Positions 28,185-36,839 of a stretch of DNA of 64,000 nt are shown piece by piece. The stretch spans positions 5,952,001-6,016,000 of the forward strand of contig NZ_PEEU01000001.1 of the NCBI RefSeq assembly GCF_002754195.1, read 5' to 3'. The notes beneath the pieces were generated by a model, which worked only from the letters and a program-made list of their open reading frames with translations, did no database searches and was not told the origin of the DNA. The translations under genes were made by a program, and so were the position numbers. Source of the stretch: Flavobacterium sp. 9 (lineage in GTDB: Bacteria; Bacteroidota; Bacteroidia; Flavobacteriales; Flavobacteriaceae). Positions within the stretch are counted from its first letter, which is position 1; each line of letters starts with the position of its first letter.

Positions 28185-28776
28185 TTATTTAATTACCTCG
28201 ATATCTTCTAAAGAACTAAGACCAACTATTAATTTGGATAGGCCAACTTATATTCAGCCTGAAGATAGAATTCAATATAGATCAATTCGATTAATTATAA
28301 TTTTAGGCATGTTAAATACTAAATTTGGCTTAAGTAAAAATGTCATAGCTTGTGTTGATTTTCTATTAAGAAATGATTCTTTTCAGTTAAAATTTATCTC
28401 TGAATATTTCTCTGGTCAAAAAAATGTGATTAGTAAATTAATGAAACTTGAGTTATCATCACAAACTGAAATAGACTTTAACGTTGTTCAATACAAAAGC
28501 GTACCATGGGATTTAAGATTTAATGATATGCTTTTATTTTTGTATGTAAGAGACTTAATTTTATACAAATCCGATAAAGATAATAATAATATAAGAATTC
28601 TTCTTTCTGATAAGGGGATAGAAGTCTTTGGAAAACTAAAAGAAATTTTTCCTAGCGAAGTTAATTTTTTGGAACTATTTGGCAGTCGAATGATTGAAGA
28701 AAAAACACTTAAAATAATTACTGACGTTATTCCTAATTCATACTGGAAACAAAATGCGGAAACTAAAAATAAATAA
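28171..28776 (+). CDS. ABC-3C middle component-like protein
   Basis: A 201-aa helical protein between the nuclease and the ATPase, overlapping both (14 bp and 23 bp). It has a winged-helix-like look: RLIIILGMLNTKFGLSKNVI, IRILLSDKGIEVFGKLKEIF. Middle components of ABC-3C systems are small, poorly conserved proteins in exactly this position, so the call is mainly by context. Very tight overlaps imply fixed stoichiometry with its neighbours. Confidence 0.55.
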   Translation: MEKLNYLITSISSKELRPTINLDRPTYIQPEDRIQYRSIRLIIILGMLNTKFGLSKNVIACVDFLLRNDSFQLKFISEYFSGQKNVISKLMKLELSSQTEIDFNVVQYKSVPWDLRFNDMLLFLYVRDLILYKSDKDNNNIRILLSDKGIEVFGKLKEIFPSEVNFLELFGSRMIEEKTLKIITDVIPNSYWKQNAETKNK

Positions 28777-30763
28777 GCTTATTTATAAAGTAACAACAGT
28801 TAATGATAATATTTATGGGGCCACAATTCCTTTCAAGGATGGTTTAAATATTGTTTATGGCCCTAATTCTGTTGGGAAAACAAGTATTGTTACCGGGATA
28901 ATATATGGACTAGGTTCAGAAAAGGGATTAGGCATATTTAAGTCTATTCAAAATCCATTCAAACCAGAGTTTTATCAATCTATTGATGGGGAACAAATAA
29001 AAAAATCTTTTTTACTTCTTGAAATCTTTAACGGTAGTAAAACAGTTACTATATTTAGATATATTACTGGTGGAGATATAAATATTGTTGCTGTTAAGAA
29101 TTGTATTGCAGACAATTTTTTTAAAACTGAGGAGGTAGAAAAATATATTGTAGTAGGTGAAGGGGTTTTTTCAGAAAATGGATTTCAGAATTTTTTATTC
29201 GATTTTTTGAACCTTAAAACAGTTGAAGTTCCAACTTATGATCAAAAATATTCTAAGTTATACTTCGAAAATATTCTTCCTTTATTTTTTGTAGAACAAC
29301 GTGCCGGTTGGTCACAAATTCAAGCAAGGCAAGTTGTTAGATATAATATAAAAGATGTAAAAAAAGTAGCTTTCGAATATCTTTTTGGTTTAGATAGATT
29401 TAATCTTCATTTATCAGAACTTAAACTTAAAGAAATAGATGTTCAATTGAAAAAAAATATCAGTGAGTTGAGCGGTAAGGAAGAAAATTTATTTATAATT
29501 GCTAATGCAGAAAAGATAGATGAAATTTTACTTATTGAAACAAAGGTGATTGGTAAATCTAGTATTTACGATTATATCAAGTACTTAAAGGAAAAGTATA
29601 AAATTGAAAGTGATTTGATTAATAATGTATCTAGTCAAAATAAAGAATATGAAGATTCTAATTTAAAACTAAGAGACAGCCTAAAACGTCTAGATTATGA
29701 ATTTAGATTTAGAACAAATCAAATTGAAAAAATAACTTTAGAAATTGAGGGGTATAAGAATTATCTTGACAGAATACAATCAAATAAGTATAAAAATAAA
29801 CAACTTAAAAAAATACAAGAATTTGCAATTGAATTAAATATAAAAACTTGTCCTGTATGTGAAGCAAATTTAAGTCATTCAAATTTGGAAGAATGTTTTC
29901 TATGCCATTCAGATTTAAATAAGAAAATTTCATCACCAGAGCAAAACCTTGTGTTTTTAGAAGATGAGGAAAGTACTTTTAAAAAAGTTATTTCGCAACG
30001 TAATTTAGATAGAAAGAAAGTAATTGAAGATAGAAACAATATTAAGGATAAAATATCATCATATGAAACACAATTAGACCATCAAACGAATACATATGCT
30101 GGAAAAGAGTTTGCTATATTGAGACAAAAGATTCTAGATGCAGATGCAACATATAAAGAACTGGAAAAGTATTCTAGAATTGAAATTCGTTGGAGAGATC
30201 TTGATCCCTTGCGATTATTAATAAAAAAGCTTCAATCTAAGTATGATACTTTAAAGCTGGAAATTGACGCGCATAATCAAACGGAAAGAGATATAAAAAT
30301 TTTAAATACTATTAAATCTTTCATACATTTAAATGTCAAAGATTTGGGATTATTTAAAGGCAATCAAAAAATGATTAGCGATATTAGATTGGATTCAAAT
30401 GATAATTATTCTCCTTATTTAGATAATTTTGATATTTATAACATTTCAAGTTCAAGTGATAATATACGTATCATTTTGAGCTATTATTTGGCTCTTTTAC
30501 AAACATCAATAAAATTAAAAGCTGATAATAAGATTAAATACCCTAATATTTTAATTCTGGATGAGCCTAAGCAACAAAATTTAGATAATGACTCTCTTAT
30601 TAATTGTATAAACACAATTTCGAAAATCTCCCCCTCAGATGGTCAAATAATTCTAACAACATATAGCGAGCTGCCAGAAGATAAAGAAAAATTTAAAGAA
30701 CATATTATTTTCGAAATGAAAAATAAAAAAGATTATCTACTCAAAAAAATAAAAAAACAATAA
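28754..30763 (+). CDS. SMC/Rad50-like ABC ATPase with zinc hook
   Basis: A 669-aa ABC ATPase. Walker A is YGPNSVGKTS (Lys42); Walker B is NILILDEPKQQNLDN near residue 600. In the middle is a long coiled coil (~230-490) with a four-Cys hook, CPVCE...ECFLCH near residues 366-384, as in Rad50. The 3' gene of the nuclease/middle/ATPase operon, overlapping the middle gene by 23 bp. The ATPase probably senses unusual DNA or phage structures and licenses the nuclease. No clear terminator follows. Confidence 0.82.
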   Translation: MRKLKINKLIYKVTTVNDNIYGATIPFKDGLNIVYGPNSVGKTSIVTGIIYGLGSEKGLGIFKSIQNPFKPEFYQSIDGEQIKKSFLLLEIFNGSKTVTIFRYITGGDINIVAVKNCIADNFFKTEEVEKYIVVGEGVFSENGFQNFLFDFLNLKTVEVPTYDQKYSKLYFENILPLFFVEQRAGWSQIQARQVVRYNIKDVKKVAFEYLFGLDRFNLHLSELKLKEIDVQLKKNISELSGKEENLFIIANAEKIDEILLIETKVIGKSSIYDYIKYLKEKYKIESDLINNVSSQNKEYEDSNLKLRDSLKRLDYEFRFRTNQIEKITLEIEGYKNYLDRIQSNKYKNKQLKKIQEFAIELNIKTCPVCEANLSHSNLEECFLCHSDLNKKISSPEQNLVFLEDEESTFKKVISQRNLDRKKVIEDRNNIKDKISSYETQLDHQTNTYAGKEFAILRQKILDADATYKELEKYSRIEIRWRDLDPLRLLIKKLQSKYDTLKLEIDAHNQTERDIKILNTIKSFIHLNVKDLGLFKGNQKMISDIRLDSNDNYSPYLDNFDIYNISSSSDNIRIILSYYLALLQTSIKLKADNKIKYPNILILDEPKQQNLDNDSLINCINTISKISPSDGQIILTTYSELPEDKEKFKEHIIFEMKNKKDYLLKKIKKQ

Positions 30764-30831
30764 AGCCTTTTATTTAATTTAAAAAATGTTTGTCACTTTA
30801 AGTAGTCTAATTAATTCTATCGTTTTAGTAT

Positions 30832-30940
30832 TAAACTAATTTGTTTTTTAAATAATGCTATTATGAAAAACCATAAAATAAATTAAAAGTGGTTTTGTAT
30901 GTTTGATGATGACATAGCTCTTTAAAAATACCAATCATTG
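30832..30940 (+). promoter_or_regulatory. repeated leader/promoter, copy B
   Basis: Copy B of the leader at 26951-27085, with the same ordered blocks and a TATGTTTG -7 box at 30898-30905, 85 bp before the start of the next gene. This suggests shared regulation, or a recombination seam between cargo modules. Confidence 0.6.
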
Positions 30941-30989
30941 TATGGCAGGAATAAATTAGTTAGAACAATTTTTTATAAAAAAGACACAA

Positions 30990-31622
30990 ATGATGGAAGA
31001 TAGAAATAAGCAGCTTTCAAAATCTCTTACAGAAACTTTGACAAGTTCAAATTTACCCAAGATAGGAAATGATATTGCTGAAATAACTTTAGATTCTGTT
31101 TTAAAAGAAGGTGTTTTGAAAGATTTTCCAATTATCGGTTCTTTAGTTGGAATTTGGAAAACAGGTGTTGCTGTTAATGACTACAGATTTTTAAATAAAT
31201 TACTTCTATTTCTACAGGAATCATCAGTGATCTCAAGTGCAAAGAGGGAAAACCTCATTAATAAACTAGAAGATGATAAATATCAATTAGAAGCTGGCGA
31301 AAAACTTATAGCTGTAATAGATAAATTAGAAACAGGTTCTAAGGCCAAACTCCTAGGAAAAGCTCTAGCGCTTTTTGGCAATGGTCTTATCTCTAATGAT
31401 GAATTTTGGAGAATATCTTTTGTAATTGAGAGATTACCAATGACAGACATTATTGCCATAAAGAATTGGCGAGGTACTGATTTAAATCAGGTTTTTGAAA
31501 TCAGAAGACATCTATATCTATCTGTTGGGCTCGGTTGGTTTGTACTTAATGCATCATCAACAGGATTTTGCTGGCAAGAAAGACTTTGCGTTATATTTGA
31601 ACAACATTTACTAGCTGAATAA
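30990..31622 (+). CDS. helical protein with hydrophobic segment, next to protease
   Basis: A 210-aa protein with no recognised family; the start is one of two adjacent ATGs. After ~35 residues it has a hydrophobic glycine-containing stretch (DFPIIGSLVGIWKTGVAV). Amphipathic helices follow (LLLFLQESS, AKLLGKALALFGNGL) and a second hydrophobic region sits near the end (LYLSVGLGWFVLNASS). The layout resembles the protein encoded at 32703-33389. It lies 57 bp before a trypsin-like protease. A membrane-active effector controlled by the protease is a possible reading, not shown by sequence. Confidence 0.5.
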   Translation: MMEDRNKQLSKSLTETLTSSNLPKIGNDIAEITLDSVLKEGVLKDFPIIGSLVGIWKTGVAVNDYRFLNKLLLFLQESSVISSAKRENLINKLEDDKYQLEAGEKLIAVIDKLETGSKAKLLGKALALFGNGLISNDEFWRISFVIERLPMTDIIAIKNWRGTDLNQVFEIRRHLYLSVGLGWFVLNASSTGFCWQERLCVIFEQHLLAE

Positions 31623-31679
31623 AATTGTGCATAAGGTTTACCTAATGAGATTTGAGTAAATTGCTTAACGCGAGACAAT

Positions 31680-32498
31680 ATGAGAAAGAAAAAAAATAAT
31701 AGAAAAGTAAAGAACATTAGCATTGTTAAACGAGTAAAAGCATTGAAAAATAAAATTTTCTACGCCCGTCTTAAATCTGCATTTGAATCTACAATTTGCT
31801 TTTTCCGTAATGACGATCAAAATGTAGTTGCTCCGGCAGGTAGTGGTGTTTTTATTAAATACAAAGAAAACTATTATGTCGTAACAGCTGCTCACGTTTT
31901 AGCTGAATATTATAATGAAACTTTCGTTATACTTCATGATACAGAGCTAACTATTGGCGGACAACTGTATAATACAGAAATGCCTAAAAGTGGCATGAGA
32001 GCTGATGATAAAATTGACATTTCAATTCTTAAAGTTGACAACAATAGTGCTACAAAACTTTTGACAAGATTCAAAGCTCTTGAAAGCTGCTCTGAAATTG
32101 CGACTAATCACAACTTGTCAAACGCTGCTAGTTACTTTTCCGTAGGATTTCCATTGACAAAAACAAAAAAAGTATGGGGTAAAGATGAAATTAAATCGAT
32201 TGGTTTTACATATCAAACAGAACCAATTTTAAACTATGAATTTAAAAAATTCGGTTTTGATTCTTTATCTACAATTGCAATAAAATTTGATGGACAAGTG
32301 ATAAATGCAACAAATCCACATCCACATTTTTCCCCAAATCTGGCAGGAATGAGTGGAAGTGGGCTTTGGCATTTTTACGATAAAGGAAAAAAAGCATTAA
32401 TAGGAATTATCATTGAACAAATAAAGGAAACTGGACATAAAGCTGTACTTGCAACAAAAATTGACATTGTACTAAAAATGATTGATGGAATTAAATAA
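31680..32498 (+). CDS. trypsin-like (S1) serine protease
   Basis: A 272-aa serine protease of the trypsin/HtrA fold. The triad is visible: His72 in VTAAHVL, Asp113 in DDKIDISIL, and Ser about 225 in AGMSGSGLW. The oxyanion-type glycine motif is GMSGSG in place of GDSGG. There is no signal peptide and the N-terminus is basic (MRKKKNNRKVKN), so it probably acts in the cytoplasm, unlike housekeeping HtrA; it also lacks a PDZ domain. Cytoplasmic trypsin-like proteases occur as phage-defence effectors or activators. It lies between two similar helical proteins. Confidence 0.75.
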   Translation: MRKKKNNRKVKNISIVKRVKALKNKIFYARLKSAFESTICFFRNDDQNVVAPAGSGVFIKYKENYYVVTAAHVLAEYYNETFVILHDTELTIGGQLYNTEMPKSGMRADDKIDISILKVDNNSATKLLTRFKALESCSEIATNHNLSNAASYFSVGFPLTKTKKVWGKDEIKSIGFTYQTEPILNYEFKKFGFDSLSTIAIKFDGQVINATNPHPHFSPNLAGMSGSGLWHFYDKGKKALIGIIIEQIKETGHKAVLATKIDIVLKMIDGIK

Positions 32499-32702
32499 AA
32501 AAAGAACCTGCATCTTTGATTGTAATTTAGCATTGCGGGGTAATTTTTTCCAAAATTTTTAGAAATGAATAATGTTTTAGGAATTGAGGTTATAAATCAG
32601 ATTAAATTATAAAATTGCTTCAAACGAGGGATAAATATCAATTTGATATTTTTCTCAATTAAGTACTATTTTAAATTATATACAAAGTTTAAAAATCTAG
32701 AA

Positions 32703-33389
32703 ATGAAAGATATTAAAGAAAAATTAGTACAAGCAAGTAAGGCTTACTCCGATCAAATAGTACTTCGTGCAGCAATAAATGCAATCCCACAAATTGGAGG
32801 TTCTTTAGATATACTTTTATCTTCATCAGGACAAAATTTTGTTATTAAGCGAATTGAAGAATTTGTTTCGGAACTTAGTCATCAGATTGAACAGCTAGAC
32901 ACATCGAAAATTAATTACGATTTTTTTGAAAAAGAAGAGTTCTATGACTTAATTATAAAAGCTTTTAATTCCGCATCAAGAACTAGACAATCAGAGAAGT
33001 TGCAATTATATGCTAAAATTGTTAAAGGTGCTTTAATTGAAGGTGCAGAATATGAAGAAGATGACCCTGAACTTTATTTAAAAATTATTGAAGAGCTTTC
33101 GGTTAAAGAGCTCAGAGTTGCAAAATTTTTGTATGAAATAAAGACATTAAATAGCACTGAGCTTGAGGAAGTATCTAAAAGAAATGGTGAAAATTTAAAT
33201 AACGACGCCGCATTGTTGTCAAACTTGTACCCAGAGTTTGATGAAGACGATCTAATCTCAGTATTTGTTAGACTGGAGAGAACTGGTCTGATCAAAGAAA
33301 TGGTAGGAAATTATTTTGGTTATGCAGGAGGTTTATATGATATAACTCCACTATTTAAAAAATTATTAAATTTTATAGAAAAAATTTAA
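32703..33389 (+). CDS. hypothetical helical protein, similar in layout to the protease neighbour
   Basis: A 228-aa protein starting at the ATG at 32703; the earlier open codons (from 32643) are AT-rich and look non-coding. It has a glycine-containing hydrophobic stretch (AAINAIPQIGGSLDILLSSS), then long helices (KLQLYAKIVKGALIEGAEY) and a winged-helix-like end (ISVFVRLERTGLIKEM). The order of features parallels the 210-aa protein upstream of the protease. No family is assigned. A terminator follows. Confidence 0.5.
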   Translation: MKDIKEKLVQASKAYSDQIVLRAAINAIPQIGGSLDILLSSSGQNFVIKRIEEFVSELSHQIEQLDTSKINYDFFEKEEFYDLIIKAFNSASRTRQSEKLQLYAKIVKGALIEGAEYEEDDPELYLKIIEELSVKELRVAKFLYEIKTLNSTELEEVSKRNGENLNNDAALLSNLYPEFDEDDLISVFVRLERTGLIKEMVGNYFGYAGGLYDITPLFKKLLNFIEKI

Positions 33390-33472
33390 TCTAATTATGA
33401 ATTTGTTAAATTTGAAAACAAATCAAATTTTACTCTCAAAAAGAATGAGTTAAAAATAGAATCCTAAATTAC

Positions 33473-33497
33473 AAAGATGCCATAGAGCATCTTTTTT
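33473..33497 (+). terminator. rho-independent terminator
   Basis: Stem AAAGATGC (33473-33480) with GCATCTTT (33487-33494), loop CATAGA, ending in a T run. It separates the protease module from the type I R-M/Septu operon. Confidence 0.82.
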
Positions 33498-33570
33498 TAA
33501 AATTATTTACTTACACTTTAATTTAAATATTTAATGTCAATATTTAAAATGAATAGTATATGGATAATAT

Positions 33571-33578
33571 TATCTTTG
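33571..33578 (+). promoter_or_regulatory. -7 promoter box for the hsd/ptu operon
   Basis: TATCTTTG matches the Bacteroidetes TAnnTTTG -7 consensus, 45 bp before the hsdM start. The -33 side is weak. Confidence 0.45.
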
Positions 33579-33622
33579 TAATAATAACGATAATAAATAA
33601 TTTCTGATCTAATTTACCTTTA

Positions 33623-35608
33623 ATGTCAAATCATCAAGAACATATAAATTTTATTTGGCATATTGCCGATTTACTACGAGGACCATACAGACCTCCACAA
33701 TATGAAAGAGTAATGCTCCCAATGACTGTTCTTCGTCGATTCGATTGCGTTTTATACAATACAAAAGATGAAGTAATAGCAAAGCATGAAAAGTTAAAAG
33801 GAAAATTGGAAGGAGAGGCTTTAGATGCAATGCTTAATAAAGTATCAGGTCAAAAATTTCATAATCATTCTCCATTTACGTTTGAAAAACTTCGCGGAGC
33901 ACCTGATACAATTGGAAAAGATTTAGCAAGTTACATTAACGGATTTTCATCAAACGTAAGGCGTATATTTGAATATTTTGATTTCGAAAAAGAAATTGAG
34001 AAAATGAATGAAGATAATATCTTATATCTTGTTGTTTCTCAATTTTGCAAGGTTGATTTACATCCTATAAAAGTAACTAATATTGAAATGGGTATGATTT
34101 TTGAAAATCTTATCCGCAGATTTAATGAATTAGCAAACGAAACTGCTGGTGACCACTTTACTCCTCGAGAAGTAATTAAACTTATGGTTAACCTACTATT
34201 TATCAACGATGATGCATTTCTTTCAACACCTGGGACTATCAGAAAGATGCTTGATCCAACTTGTGGCACGGGAGGGATGTTGGCAGAAGCACAATCATAT
34301 ATAAAAGATCATCATTCTCATGCGCAATTATATGCTTATGGACAAGATTACAATAAAAGGGCATTTGCTACTGCTGCCTCAGATATGCTTATTAAAGAAG
34401 TTGCTCATAATGGTACAGGTGAAAACATTCGCTATGGAGATAGTTTAATTGAAGATCAATTTTATGGTGAAACTTTCGACTACCTTATAGCAAATCCACC
34501 ATTCGGAGTTGATTGGAAAAAGCAACAAAAAGAGGTTATAAGAGAGCATGAAAAACTAGGTTTTTCTGGACGTTTTGGAGCAGGACTTCCTCGCGTAAAT
34601 GATGGGGCATTATTATTTCTGCAACATATGATTAGTAAATTTGAGAAAGTCAATGAGAAAAATAAAAAATATGGAACGAGGTTGGCAGTTATTTTTAGTG
34701 GTTCACCTTTGTTCTCTGGTGGTGCTGGATCTGGAGAAAGTAATATTCGTCGTTGGATAATAGAAAATGATTGGCTAGAAGCAGTAGTTGCACTTCCAGA
34801 ACAAATGTACTATAATACTGGTATAGGTACTTACATTTGGATATTGACTAATAGAAAGAGGGAAGACAGAAAAGAAAAAATACAATTATTTGACGCTCGT
34901 GATTTTTATGTTTCGATGCGAAAAAGTATGGGAAGCAAGAGAAGAAAACTTGGAGAAAAGGAAGATGATGAACCTGATCATATCGGGCAGATAGTAAAAT
35001 TGTATGGGGAATTTGTTGAACAACCACATTCAAAGATTTTTAGTAATAAAGAATTTGGATATACACGCGTAACCATAGAACGCCCTTTGAGACTTAGTTA
35101 TCAAATGAATTTAGAGAATAAAGCACGTTTTCTGGATGTATATCCATCCTTGTTAGATGATATACAACTCATAGACAAAACATTAGGACGAGAAGTTTTT
35201 ATGAATTGGAATGAAGTAGAAAAAAAGATACGTAAGTTATTGAAAGATAAGAACTCAAAATGGAAAATAACAGAACTTAAGCTTTTTAAGAATATTTTTA
35301 CCAAGAAGGATGTCAATGCTTATAAAGTACTTAAAAACAAAGAAGAATTTGAAGCTGATACGGAATTAAGGGATTACGAGAACATTTCATTTCAATATGA
35401 TATTAATAAATATTTTGAAACTGAAGTATTACCACATGTTCCTGATGCGTGGATGGATAGAAGTAAGGATAAAATTGGTTATGATATTAATTTTAATAAT
35501 TATTTTTATAATAAAATTAAAGTTAGAGAACTTGATAAAATAGATAAAGAGTTAAAAGACGTTGAACATGAAATCTTCCAATTATTAAATTCCGTCGTAG
35601 ATGAATAA
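33623..35608 (+). CDS. hsdM: type I restriction-modification methyltransferase HsdM
   Basis: A 661-aa DNA N6-adenine methyltransferase subunit. An N-terminal helical HsdM_N domain (NFIWHIADLLRGPYRP) precedes the catalytic core. SAM motif DPTCGTGGML lies near residue 210 and the catalytic NPPFG near 290. It is longer than usual HsdM (~500), with a ~150-residue C-terminal extension (from about NWNEVEKKIRKLLKD) as seen in some type I clades. First gene of a five-gene operon; it overlaps hsdS by 8 bp. It protects host DNA at the sequence chosen by HsdS. Confidence 0.92.
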   Translation: MSNHQEHINFIWHIADLLRGPYRPPQYERVMLPMTVLRRFDCVLYNTKDEVIAKHEKLKGKLEGEALDAMLNKVSGQKFHNHSPFTFEKLRGAPDTIGKDLASYINGFSSNVRRIFEYFDFEKEIEKMNEDNILYLVVSQFCKVDLHPIKVTNIEMGMIFENLIRRFNELANETAGDHFTPREVIKLMVNLLFINDDAFLSTPGTIRKMLDPTCGTGGMLAEAQSYIKDHHSHAQLYAYGQDYNKRAFATAASDMLIKEVAHNGTGENIRYGDSLIEDQFYGETFDYLIANPPFGVDWKKQQKEVIREHEKLGFSGRFGAGLPRVNDGALLFLQHMISKFEKVNEKNKKYGTRLAVIFSGSPLFSGGAGSGESNIRRWIIENDWLEAVVALPEQMYYNTGIGTYIWILTNRKREDRKEKIQLFDARDFYVSMRKSMGSKRRKLGEKEDDEPDHIGQIVKLYGEFVEQPHSKIFSNKEFGYTRVTIERPLRLSYQMNLENKARFLDVYPSLLDDIQLIDKTLGREVFMNWNEVEKKIRKLLKDKNSKWKITELKLFKNIFTKKDVNAYKVLKNKEEFEADTELRDYENISFQYDINKYFETEVLPHVPDAWMDRSKDKIGYDINFNNYFYNKIKVRELDKIDKELKDVEHEIFQLLNSVVDE

Positions 35609-36839
35609 GATAATTAATAGAAAAGATTGGTTTTTTGGTAAAATTCCAGCAGATTGGGATATTGTACCATTAAAATATGTTTGCGATAAATTTTCTGTTT
35701 ATGGAGCAAATGTATCCGCAGATAATTATTCAGTGCATGGTATACGTTTTTTGAGAACAACAGATATAAATGATGACGGAACATTAACAAATAATGGAGT
35801 ATACATTGATGAAAAGATTGTTGGTGACTACAAATTAAATGAAGGAGATTTACTTTTATCAAGAAGTGGTACTTTGGGGCGTTCATATATTCATAGTTAC
35901 AAGAATGGTACTTGTGCATATGCGGGGTATTTAGTTAGGTATATTTTAAACAAGAAAGTCAATCCGAAATTTGCATTTTATCTGACCAAAACAGTTTTTT
36001 TTGAAAATTGGTTAAGTAGTTCATTAATTGAAGCAACGATTGGTAATGTTAATGGTGAAAAGTATGCAAATATGTTAATACCATTACCTTCATTGGAGAA
36101 ACAAAAACACATAGTAAATTATTTAGATAGAGAAATTTTATTAATAGATGATCTGATAAATGCTAAAGAAAAATTAATTTCGTTAATGTTAGAAAAACGT
36201 GAAGCTTTAATAACGAAAGCTGTAATTAAAGGTGTTAATTCAAAAATTAAATTTAAATCATCGGGCATCGAATGGTTAAAGGAAATACCTGAAGACTGGG
36301 AAATAAAAAAAATAAAATATATCTCTAATTTAAAAAGCGGAGAGTTTATTTCAGCTGAATCTATTAAAGAATCTGGTAATTATCCAGTTTACGGAGGAAA
36401 TGGCTTAAGAGGATATACGAATAAAAATACACATGGTGGTGAATTCGTATTAATTGGCAGACAAGGTGCTCTTTGTGGAAACATTAATTATGCTGAAGGT
36501 GAATTTTGGGCAACTGAGCATGCTATTGTTTGTCACCCAATTGTGAACTATGATTTATTTTGGCTAGGAGAGCTATTAAGGATTATGAATTTAAATCAGT
36601 ACTCTGTGGCTGCCGCTCAACCAGGTCTCTCTGTTGATGTTATTAAAAATTTATCGATTCCTTTTCCATCTTTTGACAACCAGAAACAGATAAGTGAATA
36701 TATTCGTGTAAATCTGTCTAAAATAGATAAGTTAAAGAGTGCTACCTCCAGAAGTATTAAATTACTAAAAGAGAGAAAAGTGTCATTAATTTCGGGCGCA
36801 GTAACTTGTGGGATAAAAATATCAAAAAATGATTATTAA
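35601..36839 (+). CDS. hsdS: type I restriction specificity subunit HsdS
   Basis: A 412-aa specificity subunit with two target-recognition domains separated by conserved helices. Repeat starts are visible as KIPADWDIVPLKYV and EIPEDWEIKKIKYI. The spacer helices are LEKQKHIVNYLDREI and FDNQKQISEYIRVNL. TRD2 includes GGEFVLIGRQGALCG. Starts overlap hsdM by 8 bp, and the end overlaps ptuA by 11 bp. It sets the DNA target of both HsdM and HsdR. Confidence 0.92.
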   Translation: MNKIINRKDWFFGKIPADWDIVPLKYVCDKFSVYGANVSADNYSVHGIRFLRTTDINDDGTLTNNGVYIDEKIVGDYKLNEGDLLLSRSGTLGRSYIHSYKNGTCAYAGYLVRYILNKKVNPKFAFYLTKTVFFENWLSSSLIEATIGNVNGEKYANMLIPLPSLEKQKHIVNYLDREILLIDDLINAKEKLISLMLEKREALITKAVIKGVNSKIKFKSSGIEWLKEIPEDWEIKKIKYISNLKSGEFISAESIKESGNYPVYGGNGLRGYTNKNTHGGEFVLIGRQGALCGNINYAEGEFWATEHAIVCHPIVNYDLFWLGELLRIMNLNQYSVAAAQPGLSVDVIKNLSIPFPSFDNQKQISEYIRVNLSKIDKLKSATSRSIKLLKERKVSLISGAVTCGIKISKNDY

